Source: Asaia bogorensis NBRC 16594
Lineage (GTDB): Bacteria > Pseudomonadota > Alphaproteobacteria > Acetobacterales > Acetobacteraceae
Direction: 5' to 3'
Assembly: GCF_001547995.1 (NCBI RefSeq)
Contig: NZ_AP014690.1
Location: 2,964,501 to 3,028,500 of the forward strand
DNA: 64,000 bases
The first letter of the stretch is position 1. The number at the start of each line of letters is the position of its first letter. Of this stretch, positions 54,401 through 63,400 are shown one piece after another. The translations under genes were made by a program, and so were the position numbers. The notes under the pieces are model-generated. The model was not told the DNA's origin and did no database searches. It saw only the letters and a program-made list of their open reading frames with translations.

Positions 54401-54891
54401 GCACCGAAATGGCGAATGTCGCCGAGACCTGGGCCAGCGCGCGTATCCAGTCGATGATTCTGAGCCATGTGGCGCGCCTTCAGCGCGACGAGAACACCAA
54501 CCCCCTGTTGAAATCGGCAGAATCCATATTTGCCGCGCTGACCTGCGGGCGATATCGCAGGCTTACCATCGCCGAGGATGGCAAGGCGCCTGAGCTGGCT
54601 GCGATGCTGGAAGATGAAAAACTGATCCGCCCCGGTGCCATGAGCGAAGGCACACGCGACCAGCTCTTTCTGAGCCTGCGCCTTGCGGCCCTCGATCAGG
54701 CGCAGGCGCGCGGCATCACCCTGCCTTTCATTGCCGATGACCTGTTCATCACCTTCGATGAGGCCCGCGCCGAGGCCGGTTTCAGAACGCTCGCCGCGCA
54801 ATCGCAGCGCAACCAGATCCTGTTCCTGACCCATCACGCCCATCTGGCCGACATGGCCGCCTCATTTGGCGCGACACGACACAGCGTATAG
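51448..54891 (+). CDS. YhaN/SbcC-like SMC-type ATPase
   Basis: A 1147-residue ATPase. The Walker A GANEAGKS lies at 33-40 near the N-terminus, long coiled-coil arms rich in Leu, Glu, Arg and Ala fill the middle (about 200-1000), and the signature SEGTRDQLFLSLRLAALD and Walker B LPFIADDLFITFDEARA close the C-terminus. This is the SMC/Rad50 layout, and the pair with the phosphoesterase upstream is YhaO/YhaN, which resembles SbcDC and Mre11-Rad50. No Zn-hook CXXC was evident in the coiled coil, as is usual for YhaN. It is followed after ten bases by an SDR gene, perhaps cotranscribed. Confidence 0.9.
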   Translation: MRIAQLDLIRYGRFADRHYDFTASQTDLHVLYGANEAGKSTTLQAIGDLLFGFPHNKAQDWRFDAAQLRIGGVMEHDGHSFGAIRKRGTKQTLLAPDGTTPLDENGLIRCLGGVDRAAFERQWSLDHQRLRLGGDAMARFEDDLGQQLLAAGFGLENVQSVLDQLDAESGALWKKNGRGTRLNALRTRLTDARTRLTAAEKDSQRWTALNRESDEVTASLGQIQARLRETLAERSGLERLTRLRGDLERHAALTASLEAEPPPVFSPDDHTLFDEQLGRLVAAQQKADRLAELRESLVSMRAACTPDLALLSHEATIDALERQERDLAPARRRWPEQEQKLADLDFSLRREGLRGEYEEILSALPTPESLARLRPLALRHDMLIQREAESRTARLAAEARLALAKSRAGDEETRPLSSLLTALQQAERRDGIDAELASLDREKQAAETSLAQSWRDLAPWQGTIDALQGMAVPDAPSLGAQSLLWRDLQSRDAALDEALDTVGHALARQNLARTHLEQRQIVSLGALKEARAQRDTLFEAFAHDSRDRSARSTFIEARDHADHLADKRFDEAEESAKLTQIEQEIERLSLDHAHLVIQRDALGAETEKTTASWHEECANRALPALEPERLRGWLALRATALRNHDAVQQVIMRRSERAAQHSTALDILRNVLPDMPDFTLVSDALVWAQARRQTWQHEADRLARIRTDIEQEQRNLESELRKAQSLHDEQAALKEEWSLQAGTDSSTTAIIPLQSAEAIDRLSALHGAASEAARLHQALKAQKEADNALGRAIAAFAKNLPGHEALSHLDSAACLDRLATLLRNARTDRDKAAAHDADLARNLAALKEAQNACDVLRQAFLAFARRMPDYEPATASVDAAMIEKLRVRIAHEKARQAALDEKTALERRIALERDAPGLDQLQEQARTLPPDLVSLRLSELTSDYEAIERRREENLKRQGEIANDMRQIEQAHNARDAALDIETCRTEMANVAETWASARIQSMILSHVARLQRDENTNPLLKSAESIFAALTCGRYRRLTIAEDGKAPELAAMLEDEKLIRPGAMSEGTRDQLFLSLRLAALDQAQARGITLPFIADDLFITFDEARAEAGFRTLAAQSQRNQILFLTHHAHLADMAASFGATRHSV

Positions 54892-54901
54892 GCTGAGGCG
54901 C

Positions 54902-55759
54902 ATGGATTATCGTACGATCTTCATTACCGGCGCGGCCTCGGGTATCGGCCGCGCCCTCGCTCTCGCCCTGTCCGCCCCCGATCGCCTTCTCTATCTCGCC
55001 GATTGCAACGCGACGGGGCTGCAAGCCACCCGGCAGGGTTGCATGGAGAAAGGAGCAACCGCCCACATCACCTGTCTCGACGTGACGGATCGCGAGGCGA
55101 TGACGCGATGGTGCGCGCAGGGTGCAGAACACGATGTCGATCTGGTTCTGGTCTGCGCCGGGGTTACTGGCGGCGTAAGCACAATGGACCAGGACGGCGC
55201 AGCTTTTGAAACAGGCGACCAGATCAGGCGCATGATGGCGGTCAATATGGATGGCGCACTCAATGCCATCCTGCCCATGATGGCGCGGATGCGTGAACAG
55301 CCCTTGCGCAAATGGGGACGGTTTCGCAAACAGCGTGGACAGATCTGTGCCATCGCCTCGGTGGCCGGATTGGTCTCCTATCCCGGCACCCCTTCCTACT
55401 CGGCCTCGAAAGCCGCGCTCGACCGTTTCCTTGTTGCCAGCGGGGCCTATAGCCGCCGTGCCGGTATCTATCTCTCAAGTGTGTGCTGCAGCTTTGTAGC
55501 AACCCCCATGGTCGCGCAGAACCGTTTCCCCATGCCCGGCCTGATGCGCGTTGAAAACGCAACTGCCCATATCCTGCATGGCCTTGCCAGACGCAAAAGG
55601 CGGATCATCTTCCCCTCCTGGCTGGTTCTTGGATCACGCCTTATGGATTTGCTGCCCGTGCGTCTGGCCGAGCTTTATTATCTGCATCAGCCAACAGGCC
55701 GGCCGGGCTCCATGCCGGGCATTGAGAACCCGGCCTGCAAGGATGCCTCCTTGCCATAA
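54902..55759 (+). CDS. Classical SDR oxidoreductase
   Basis: A 285-residue short-chain dehydrogenase. The cofactor loop TGAASGIGRALALAL is near residue 8-22, the catalytic Ser is in IASVAGLVSYPG, and the YxxxK is in SYSASKAAL (around 168). The C-terminal region with LPVRLAELYYL is longer than in minimal SDRs and resembles membrane-associated lipid or sugar dehydrogenases. ATG 54902 has GAGG five bases upstream; a TTG at 54866 would overlap the ATPase gene. Substrate unknown. It lies ten bases after the YhaN-like gene, which is probably only a positional link. Confidence 0.87.
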   Translation: MDYRTIFITGAASGIGRALALALSAPDRLLYLADCNATGLQATRQGCMEKGATAHITCLDVTDREAMTRWCAQGAEHDVDLVLVCAGVTGGVSTMDQDGAAFETGDQIRRMMAVNMDGALNAILPMMARMREQPLRKWGRFRKQRGQICAIASVAGLVSYPGTPSYSASKAALDRFLVASGAYSRRAGIYLSSVCCSFVATPMVAQNRFPMPGLMRVENATAHILHGLARRKRRIIFPSWLVLGSRLMDLLPVRLAELYYLHQPTGRPGSMPGIENPACKDASLP

Positions 55760-55966
55760 AAGCCGAGTACCCTGACGCCTTTGCCCGTTGCCTCGACAAT
55801 CGCAAGGTCTGACAAACAGAAAACAGCTTTGCTTGCCAGTAGCCCACACAGGTGACCGCATGGCAAGAAGGCCTTCAGGGCAGCTGATGTGACAAGATGA
55901 CGAAAAGATAACCAGGTTACACGCTGATACGAAGTATTCCCCCGGATTTTTTGCTATGGAGGCGAA
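55760..55966. other. Intergenic region before the RND pump gene
   Basis: About 207 bases with no credible gene. The end is A+T-richer, and GGAGG five bases before the ATG of the pump is a strong ribosome site. I did not identify a confident promoter or operator. Confidence 0.4.
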
Positions 55967-58900
55967 ATGAATTTGTGTCGTCTCTTTATCATGCGCCCCG
56001 TGGCGACGATTCTGCTCGCCCTGTCGCTGCTCGCAGCCGGAGCCATCTGCTACCCGCTGATGCCGGTTGCCAACCTGCCCGATATCGGCTCCTCGACGAT
56101 CAATATCGAGATCGAGCAGCCCGGCGCCAGCCCGGAGCAGATGGTCAGTTCCGTCACGACCCCGCTTGAGCGCTATCTCGGCCAGATTGCCGGGGTGAAG
56201 CAGATCGAGTCCGACAGCGAAAACAGCTTTGCCTATATCCGGGTCGATTTCGTGGAATCACGCAATATCGACGGTGCCCTGCGCGATGTGCAGGCCGCCC
56301 TGCGTGCCGCACGGGCCGACCTGCCGCAGGGCACGCTCGACCGTGATCCCTTTGCCTACAAGGAAGATCCGACCTCTCAGCCGGTCTATCTGCTTTCCCT
56401 GACATCTGACGTGATGACGCTGCCGAAGCTGTATGATCTCGCGCAGATACGCGTCAAACCCCTGCTGGCGCAGATCAAGGGCGTGGGCCATGTGCAGGCC
56501 GTGGGCTCCGCCGATCCTGCCGTACGCGTCGATGTGAACCCTTATGCCCTCTATAAATGGGGTGTTGGTTTCGAGGACGTGCGTCAGGCGCTTGCATCGG
56601 CCAACGCCAATACGCCCAAGGGATTTCTTGACTCGGGCGGCCAGCGCATGATGCTGGAGACGAATGACCAGGCTGAACATGCGGCGCAGTACCGTGACCT
56701 GATCATCGGCTATCGCAACAATCTCAATCCCATCAAGCTGTCCTCTGTCGCCGAGGTGACGGACAGCGTTCAGGACCTCTATCAGGCCGGGTATTTCAAC
56801 AACAAGCGCGCCATCACGCTTATCGTGCGCGGGCAGCCCAAGGCCAATACGGTCAAGATTGTCGATGCCGTGAAGGAACGCATGACCATGCTGCGTTCGG
56901 TCCTGCCTCCCGGTGTCCAGATGGATACGGCCATTGACCTCTCATCGAGCATACGCGCCTCGATGGACGACACACAACTGACTCTTGGCGTGTCCATCAT
57001 TCTCGTGATCGGGGTGATTCTGGTCTTTCTGCGTCGCCTGCGCTCGACCATCATCCCTGCCGTTACCGTGCCGATTGCCCTTGTCGGCACGATTGCTGTC
57101 ATGAAGTGGGAGCACTTCACCCTCGATATCATGTCGCTTATGGCGCTTACCATTGCGGTCGGTTTTGTGGTGGATGATGCGATCGTCGTGCTGGAAAACA
57201 TCGCCCGCCATATGGAGGCGGGCATGGATCGCATGAGTGCCAGCCTGCGCGGTTCGTCAGAAATCGGCTTTACGGTCCTGTCGATCACGGCCTCGCTCAT
57301 TGCGGTGTTCATCCCGCTCCTGTTCATCCCCGGTCAGGTCGGCGCGATCTTTTTCGAGTTCGCCATGACCATCGTCTCGGCGCTTCTCATCTCCCTCATC
57401 CTGTCCCTCACCCTCACGCCCATGATGTGCGCCTACTGGCTGGATGTGGAGCATGAACAACCCACAGGAAAAACGCTGCGAGACCGGGTGTTGCGGGCGA
57501 TCGACTGGGCGCTGGAAGGAATCATCAGCCTCTATGGCCGGACATTGCGTGTCGCCCTGCGCCATCACGTCCTGACCTTTCTCACCCTGCCGCTGAGCTT
57601 TATCGCCCTGGTGGCCTCCATTGTTCTCATGCCCAAGACAGGCATTCCTGCGCAGGATATCGCGCTGGTGGGTGGGTCGATCAGCGGTGACGACACCATG
57701 TCGTTCAGCGAGATCACCAAGCGCATCCATTATGTCGGTGCGGTGATGAAGGATGACCCCGATGTGCTGTCTGTCACGAGCTGGAACAACAGCAGCAGTG
57801 ACGGGCAGCTTTTCGCCCGGCTGAGCGACAAGCACACCCGTACGCGCACCGATACGCAGATCGTGGAAAGCATACGCAAGAAGCTGGGTGACATGCCGGG
57901 CCTGCGCACCTCGTTCTTCTCGGCGGGTGACCCCAATGGCGGCGGCGGTCAGCATCGCAGCGGTGCCTTCCGCTATGTGCTGCGCGATCAGGATGTGGCC
58001 GAGCTGAAGCTCTGGGTACCGCGCCTTGTGGCCAGGCTGCGCAAGGAGAAGATGATGTCTTCCGTCATGACCAATATCGAGGGTCATGGCGCATCGGTTC
58101 ATGTCAAACTCCGGCGCGATACCGAAGCGCGTTATCTGGTGACACCGCAGCTCGTGGGCAATGTGCTCTATGATGCCTATGGCCAGACCGTGGCATCTCG
58201 CATCCATACCGAACTCACCACCCATTCTGTGGTGATGGAGGTGGCGCGCGCCTATCGTGAATCACCCGAGCAGCTTCGCAGCACGTGGATCTCCACCGCC
58301 TCTGGCACGCCTGCCGGTGCCGTGCGCTCCAACCAGATCCGTGTACGCACAGCGGGTGGCAGCACGGCCTCGACCGCAACACAGCTCAGCCAGGCCTCAC
58401 TGCGCAACGCGATTGCCAACCAGATTACCGGTAACAATTCCAACGGTTCGGCCGTTGCCTCATCGGTCGAGACCATGATTCCGCTCATCAACGTGGCGGA
58501 TCTGGTCATGGAGCCGACACCGATGGAAATCGATCATCAGGATGGCATGACCTCAACCGCCATCAGCTTCGACCTGATCGATGGCAAGACCTATGAGGAT
58601 GCCCGCAAGCTGATCGAGGATACACTCAGGAATATGGGTGCACCTGCGGGTCTGACAGGCGAGTTCTCGGGGCTTGCCGGTGAAACAAAGGAGATGCTGG
58701 TCAATGAGTTGCTGGCCTTCATGGCCGCGCTCTTTGCCATGTATATCGTGCTCGGGATTCTCTATGAGAGCCTGATTCACCCGTTTACCATTCTCTCCAC
58801 GCTGCCTTCTGCCGGTATCGGGGCCATTCTGGGGCTCTGGATCGGCGGGGAGTCGTTCAGCCTCATCGCCATGATCGGCATGATCCTGCTGACCGGCATC

Positions 58901-59275
58901 GTGAAAAAGAATGCGATCCTGATGATCGATTTCGCGCTCTATGCCGAGAAGGAACTGGGGCACACCCCGCGCGAAGCCATCTATGAAGCCTGCCTTACGC
59001 GTTTCAGGCCCATTCTCATGACCACCCTTGCTGCCGCGCTTGGCGCGGTGCCGTTGATGACAGGTCACGGCTATGGGTCGGAAATGCGTCGCCCGCTGGG
59101 GATTGCGATTGTGGGCGGCATGCTCATCAGCCAGCTGCTCACGCTTTACACCACCCCGGTGGTCTATCTTTACATGGATGCCATCGGCCGCTTCGGCACG
59201 AGAACATGGCATCGCATTTTCCCGTCCCGCCCGGCAGGGCGCCCCGTTTCCACCCCCCTCTCATCCGAAAGCTGA
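55967..59275 (+). CDS. RND-family multidrug efflux permease (HAE-1 type)
   Basis: An 1102-residue inner-membrane pump of the hydrophobe/amphiphile efflux-1 family. It opens FIMRPVATILLALSLLAAGAICYPLMPVANLP, has porter-domain signatures (VEQPGASPEQ-like stretch near 45-55) and the TM4 VGFVVDDAIVVLENI with the paired Asp of the proton relay (around 400), TM10 with IVKKNAILMIDFAL (Lys) and 12 membrane segments. The sequence is closest to MdtB/MdtC-type pumps. It uses proton motive force to move drugs or lipophilic compounds. No periplasmic adaptor or channel gene is adjacent, so it must borrow partners from elsewhere or from the NodT channel at 2899. A peptidase follows after eight bases. Confidence 0.92.
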   Translation: MNLCRLFIMRPVATILLALSLLAAGAICYPLMPVANLPDIGSSTINIEIEQPGASPEQMVSSVTTPLERYLGQIAGVKQIESDSENSFAYIRVDFVESRNIDGALRDVQAALRAARADLPQGTLDRDPFAYKEDPTSQPVYLLSLTSDVMTLPKLYDLAQIRVKPLLAQIKGVGHVQAVGSADPAVRVDVNPYALYKWGVGFEDVRQALASANANTPKGFLDSGGQRMMLETNDQAEHAAQYRDLIIGYRNNLNPIKLSSVAEVTDSVQDLYQAGYFNNKRAITLIVRGQPKANTVKIVDAVKERMTMLRSVLPPGVQMDTAIDLSSSIRASMDDTQLTLGVSIILVIGVILVFLRRLRSTIIPAVTVPIALVGTIAVMKWEHFTLDIMSLMALTIAVGFVVDDAIVVLENIARHMEAGMDRMSASLRGSSEIGFTVLSITASLIAVFIPLLFIPGQVGAIFFEFAMTIVSALLISLILSLTLTPMMCAYWLDVEHEQPTGKTLRDRVLRAIDWALEGIISLYGRTLRVALRHHVLTFLTLPLSFIALVASIVLMPKTGIPAQDIALVGGSISGDDTMSFSEITKRIHYVGAVMKDDPDVLSVTSWNNSSSDGQLFARLSDKHTRTRTDTQIVESIRKKLGDMPGLRTSFFSAGDPNGGGGQHRSGAFRYVLRDQDVAELKLWVPRLVARLRKEKMMSSVMTNIEGHGASVHVKLRRDTEARYLVTPQLVGNVLYDAYGQTVASRIHTELTTHSVVMEVARAYRESPEQLRSTWISTASGTPAGAVRSNQIRVRTAGGSTASTATQLSQASLRNAIANQITGNNSNGSAVASSVETMIPLINVADLVMEPTPMEIDHQDGMTSTAISFDLIDGKTYEDARKLIEDTLRNMGAPAGLTGEFSGLAGETKEMLVNELLAFMAALFAMYIVLGILYESLIHPFTILSTLPSAGIGAILGLWIGGESFSLIAMIGMILLTGIVKKNAILMIDFALYAEKELGHTPREAIYEACLTRFRPILMTTLAAALGAVPLMTGHGYGSEMRRPLGIAIVGGMLISQLLTLYTTPVVYLYMDAIGRFGTRTWHRIFPSRPAGRPVSTPLSSES

Positions 59276-59283
59276 AGCCGATC

Positions 59284-61287
59284 ATGTCGCTCCTTTCCTT
59301 GTCGCGGGTCCGCCTGCTCGGCACATCGCTGCTCTCTCTCGGGATGGGGAGCGCGACCCTCGGCGGCGTAACCCTGGCAAGCGCACAGGCGGCACCGCTG
59401 CATTTCTACACTGCGCCAGCGCTTTCACCTGATGGCCATTCTCTGGCCTCACTCGACAGCATGGAAGCTGTGGGAACTGCCGAGGCGGCACCGGCAAGCC
59501 TTGTGATCCGCACCCTGCCCGATGGTCACACCACGACCGTTGCGCTGCCCTGCAAGGATTGTGCGCCCTCCAGCCCCAGCTGGAGCCCCGATGGAACCCG
59601 TCTGGCTTTCATCATCCGCCACAAGAACACCCAGAACCGTGAAATCCTGAGCGTTACAGCCGATGGCAAGACCGTAACCAGCCTGTTGAAATTCACGGGC
59701 TCGCTTCAGGATCTGCGCTATGGCCCCAAAGGCGGCCTTGCCGTTCTGGCCATTGCCAATGCCCGTCGTGACCCCGGTGCCCTGCAGGCCGGCGCGCCCG
59801 AGACGGGTGAGATCGACGCAACGGAAGACGAGCAGCGTATCGCAACCATCGAGAAGGACGGTCTTCACTGGCAGTCGCCTGATGGTTTGTATGTCTATGA
59901 ATATGACTGGCTGCCCAACAGCACCCCCGCCTTCATCGGCACGGCAGCGCCGGGCAATGGTGATGCCCATTGGTGGTCGGCACATCTGTCGCGCTTTGCC
60001 GATTCAAAAGAGCAGGTGCTGTACACCCACCCGCTTTCGCAGCAGATCGGCCTGCCGCTCGTCTCACCCGATGGCGGGAGTGTCAGTTTCGTCGCAGGGC
60101 TGATGAGTGATTTCGGGTTCTTTGGCGGTGATGCCTTGCAGCTCGATCTGTCACAGTCCAAGGCCGCGCCGGTCAATCTGACGCGCACCCTCAAGGCTAC
60201 GGTCACCGGGCTGAGCTGGTGTCAGGGGCGCCTGATCGCCTCGACCATTGCAGGCCCCATGACCGTCATGCGGTCCATCGATGACAAGCCTCCCCTCATG
60301 GCAAGCGCAGACGGCCTGCTCTCCGATGGGGGTGGCGAACCCCGTCTGACCTGCGCAGGCGACCAGAGTGTCGTGATACGCCAGAGCTTCACGAGCCCGC
60401 CTGAAATCTGGGCCGGTCGCCTTGGCGCATGGCAGCAATTCACCCATTCCAATGACGGCCAGACCGTACCCTACACTGCCTCCAGCGTCAGCTGGGTGAG
60501 TGACGGCTTCAAGGTACAGGGCTGGCACCTTGCACCCCGGTCACGCCCCGCCGCCATGACCCGCAACGGCAAGGTGCCGATGATCACCATCATTCATGGT
60601 GGCCCTTCATCGGCCGTCACGCCCCGCTTCCTGCGTCCCACCGGCGATGCGGCCGTGCTGCTCGATGCTGGCTACGATCTGTTCCTGCCCAACCCGCGCG
60701 GCAGTTATGGCCAGGGCGAAACCTTCACCATGGCCAACCGCCGCGATTTCGGTCACGGCGATCTGCGCGACATCCAGCGCGGCATCGATGCGCTGGAAAA
60801 GACCGCCCCAATCGACGAAAACCGTCTGGGCGTGACTGGCTATTCCTATGGCGGTTACATGACCATGTGGATCGTGACACAGACAAACCGCTTCAAGGCC
60901 GCAGCAGCGGGTGGCGGCATTGCCAACTGGCAGTCCTATTATGGCCAGAACGGTATCGATGCCTGGATGCCGCCCTTTTTCGGGGCCACGGTCTATGATG
61001 ACCCGGCCATCTACGCCCATTCCTCACCCATGACTTTCATCAAGCAAGTCAGGACGCCGACCTTTATTTACGTCGGAGCCAATGATGTGGAATGTCCGCC
61101 TGCACAAAGTCTCGAGTTCTACCATGCCTTGCGCGCGCTCGGAATTCCGACCAGCCTTGTGATCTACCCCGGTGAAGGACACGGGATGCGCGGTCACGAC
61201 CATGCGAGCGATGCACAAAAACGCATGCTGGCATGGTTCAGCCGCTATCTGAATGAAGGCGCTTCCGGCAAGAACGGAGCAAACTGA
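59284..61287 (+). CDS. Exported S9-family peptidase (prolyl oligopeptidase-like)
   Basis: A 667-residue peptidase with a signal peptide (cut near ASAQA, residue about 34) and two parts: a beta-propeller (about 45-420) with repeats of the WD/TolB kind (SWSPDGTRLAFI) and a C-terminal alpha/beta hydrolase. The catalytic triad is Ser in GYSYGGYM (around 520), Asp in VGANDVECPP (around 597) and His in GEGHGM (around 635), as in the S9C acyl-aminoacyl peptidases. It is expected in the periplasm. ATG 59284 lies eight bases after the stop of the RND gene and begins the signal peptide. Confidence 0.9.
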   Translation: MSLLSLSRVRLLGTSLLSLGMGSATLGGVTLASAQAAPLHFYTAPALSPDGHSLASLDSMEAVGTAEAAPASLVIRTLPDGHTTTVALPCKDCAPSSPSWSPDGTRLAFIIRHKNTQNREILSVTADGKTVTSLLKFTGSLQDLRYGPKGGLAVLAIANARRDPGALQAGAPETGEIDATEDEQRIATIEKDGLHWQSPDGLYVYEYDWLPNSTPAFIGTAAPGNGDAHWWSAHLSRFADSKEQVLYTHPLSQQIGLPLVSPDGGSVSFVAGLMSDFGFFGGDALQLDLSQSKAAPVNLTRTLKATVTGLSWCQGRLIASTIAGPMTVMRSIDDKPPLMASADGLLSDGGGEPRLTCAGDQSVVIRQSFTSPPEIWAGRLGAWQQFTHSNDGQTVPYTASSVSWVSDGFKVQGWHLAPRSRPAAMTRNGKVPMITIIHGGPSSAVTPRFLRPTGDAAVLLDAGYDLFLPNPRGSYGQGETFTMANRRDFGHGDLRDIQRGIDALEKTAPIDENRLGVTGYSYGGYMTMWIVTQTNRFKAAAAGGGIANWQSYYGQNGIDAWMPPFFGATVYDDPAIYAHSSPMTFIKQVRTPTFIYVGANDVECPPAQSLEFYHALRALGIPTSLVIYPGEGHGMRGHDHASDAQKRMLAWFSRYLNEGASGKNGAN

Positions 61288-61329
61288 GCGCAGCCCTGAA
61301 CGTTGCCGCCATGAAGCACTGGAGTTGAG

Positions 61330-62358
61330 ATGCAGACGAGAAACAGGACGGTGATGCCGGGCTTTCTGACCCAGACAAGGCAGGCCCTGCCAGGCCTGTT
61401 CCTGGGGTGCATTCTCTCTGCCAGCGCGCTCTCGGGCTGCGCCCAGGCCCAGACCAAAAACCCGACGACGGCTCTGGCTGCCCCGGCGGCCCAGCCACCA
61501 CTCCCCACCCAGGCGGGAGCGGTCTCTTCCGTGCCGGATCATGCGACGACACCGCCCATCGTCATTCCGCCCCTGCCTGTCCTGTCGGAGCACGATGCCC
61601 GTCTGGAAGCCAGCCGTCTGACGCTGAGCATGAAGAAATCGGTTTCGCGCTTTACAACCTATACCCCTGAGCAGCGCCAGCGCTTTATCCGCCTTGCCCG
61701 TGCCGCCATTGCCAGCACGAACACGCCCATCGACCGCCCCCAGATCCTGATGGTGGTCGATCGCAACCCCAAGGTGCAGCGCCTGTGCTTTGTGCTGGCC
61801 ATGCCGGGCAATGCAGACTGGGAGACTCTGGGGGGGACCCCCGTCTCGACCGGTCGCGCAGGCCGCAAGTTCTATTACATCACCCCCACAGGCGTATTCA
61901 TCAATTCCCCGGACCGTCTCGGTTACCGTGCCTTAGGCACGAAAAACGAGAACGGCATACGTGGCATTGGTGCCAAAGGCATGCGCGTCTGGGATATGGG
62001 CTGGCACAACGCCGTCAAAGGCTGGCTGCCCACCCATGAGACAGGTGATATCCGGCTCGAAATCCACGCGACCGACCCTGATTTTCTGGAACAGCGCCTC
62101 GGTCATCCTGCCTCCGAGGGTTGCATACGCATCCCCGCCACCATGAACGTGTTCATGGACAAGAATGGCCTGCTGGATGTGCAATATGAGCAGGCCGCCA
62201 GCTACGATACGCGTTTTCGCGCCCTGCTGCCCAAGGATCGCACGCCTACGCCGATCGCGGGCGATGCACTGGTTGTCGTCGATTCAGCCGATGCCGTTCA
62301 GGCCATTTCCTCGGCCAGCGTCGGCCATCAGCCCCTGGTCAATCACCACGAAGGCTGA
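61330..62358 (+). CDS. L,D-transpeptidase (YkuD) family lipoprotein, atypical active site
   Basis: A 342-residue exported protein with a lipoprotein-like signal (SASALSGC, Cys36), then a Pro/Ala-rich stretch and a YkuD domain (about 145-280). The catalytic region reads HATDPDFLEQRLGHPASEGCIRIP: Cys257 and the following Ile-Arg fit, but SHGC of the family is SEGC here (listed by position: last residues near 255-260). L,D-transpeptidases make 3-3 peptidoglycan crosslinks or attach proteins to the wall. Length is typical for long periplasmic members. It lies 42 bases after the peptidase gene. Its activity is uncertain because of the altered motif. Confidence 0.82.
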   Translation: MQTRNRTVMPGFLTQTRQALPGLFLGCILSASALSGCAQAQTKNPTTALAAPAAQPPLPTQAGAVSSVPDHATTPPIVIPPLPVLSEHDARLEASRLTLSMKKSVSRFTTYTPEQRQRFIRLARAAIASTNTPIDRPQILMVVDRNPKVQRLCFVLAMPGNADWETLGGTPVSTGRAGRKFYYITPTGVFINSPDRLGYRALGTKNENGIRGIGAKGMRVWDMGWHNAVKGWLPTHETGDIRLEIHATDPDFLEQRLGHPASEGCIRIPATMNVFMDKNGLLDVQYEQAASYDTRFRALLPKDRTPTPIAGDALVVVDSADAVQAISSASVGHQPLVNHHEG

Positions 62359-62369
62359 GACCTGACCGC

Positions 62370-63290
62370 TCAGACAGCCGGAGCGGAATAGGCTAGTCCC
62401 GGTAGGCCCTGCTCGAGCGCCTGCGCCACGAGCCGCGCTGCGACAGGCAAGGATCGCGCCTGATCGACGCAGAATCCGAGCGTCAGAGGGCGTATCCGGC
62501 TGTGCTCGAGCGGTACAAAGGCGAGTGTCCCGGCCTCGATCTCTGGCAGGACATCGATATAGCTGAGCAGGCTGACCCCGACCCCATGACGGACCAGCGC
62601 CCTGATCGCCTCGATATCATCTGAGTCACAGACCGGATTCAGTGCCAATCCGGTTTCCTCGGCCAGCCAGGCGATCTTCTCGCCCAGTGCCAGCGGCGGT
62701 CGTGGCGCGATCACAGGGTAGAGGCTGCATTGGCTGAACCGCGCCGTCTGTCCGTTCGTCAGCGGATGGCCGGGCGTGGTGACAAACCCGACGGGAAAGG
62801 CCACCGAGGCCCGCACCGCAAGGCGATGTGACACCACAGGATCGAAAACCAGCGCCAGATCTCCCTGCCCTTCGAGCAGGGCCGGCGAAATCTCGTGATT
62901 GGTCATGACACGGACGCCCAGCGTCACCCCGGGATGATGCTCGCGTATGGAGGCCACGATACGCGGGACCAGCCCCCTCGCCATTGCCTCCGGAATAAGC
63001 AGCGTCACATGGCCGCGCTTGAGCCCCTTGAGATCCTCCATGCGTGTGCGGCAATCCCCAAATTCACGATCCCAGCGTCTGACCTGAACCAGCAGCATCT
63101 CGCCTGCTGCCGTCAGCCGAAGGCCTGACGGCAAACGTTCGAACAAGGCAGCACCCAGACGGGCCTCACCCTGCAGGATCTGCCGGTCGATGGATGAGGC
63201 CGAAATTCCGGTTGCCTCGGCCGCGCGCCGGATCGACCCATGCTGCGCCACGGCCAGAAAATAACGCGAGAAACGGGAGAATACCGGCAT
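62370..63290 (-). CDS. LysR-family transcriptional regulator
   Basis: A 306-residue LysR regulator with the HTH at 5-65 (SIRRAAEATGISASSIDRQILQGEARL) and an effector-binding domain (about 90-295). Its HTH and the FGDCRTRMEDLKGLKRGHVTLLI start of the effector domain are normal. It is divergent from the Rieske oxygenase gene with 110 bases between the starts, so that gene is its likely target; the effector is probably the aromatic substrate or a product. It is convergent with the L,D-transpeptidase gene. Confidence 0.9.
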   Translation of the reverse strand: MPVFSRFSRYFLAVAQHGSIRRAAEATGISASSIDRQILQGEARLGAALFERLPSGLRLTAAGEMLLVQVRRWDREFGDCRTRMEDLKGLKRGHVTLLIPEAMARGLVPRIVASIREHHPGVTLGVRVMTNHEISPALLEGQGDLALVFDPVVSHRLAVRASVAFPVGFVTTPGHPLTNGQTARFSQCSLYPVIAPRPPLALGEKIAWLAEETGLALNPVCDSDDIEAIRALVRHGVGVSLLSYIDVLPEIEAGTLAFVPLEHSRIRPLTLGFCVDQARSLPVAARLVAQALEQGLPGLAYSAPAV

Positions 63291-63331
63291 GGTCGAGTGC
63301 TCTCTTTTTCGAAACGCCCTGTCAGGAATTT

Positions 63332-63341
63332 GGATATATCC
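63332..63341. promoter_or_regulatory. Palindrome between the LysR gene and the Rieske gene
   Basis: GGATATATCC is a perfect 10-base palindrome 60 bases upstream of the Rieske start, within the 110-bp divergent space. It may be part of the LysR binding site; short palindromes are common, so weight is low. Confidence 0.3.
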
Positions 63342-63400
63342 TCGAACGGGGTGCGCGTGACATGTCTTTGTGACGATCCACTCCTTCTGCGGGGGCTTTC

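Noticed and set aside
53659-54843. Minus-strand frame of 394 codons opposite the YhaN-like ATPase
   Set aside because: The ATPase has Walker A, signature and Walker B in the right order on the plus strand; the opposite frame has none.
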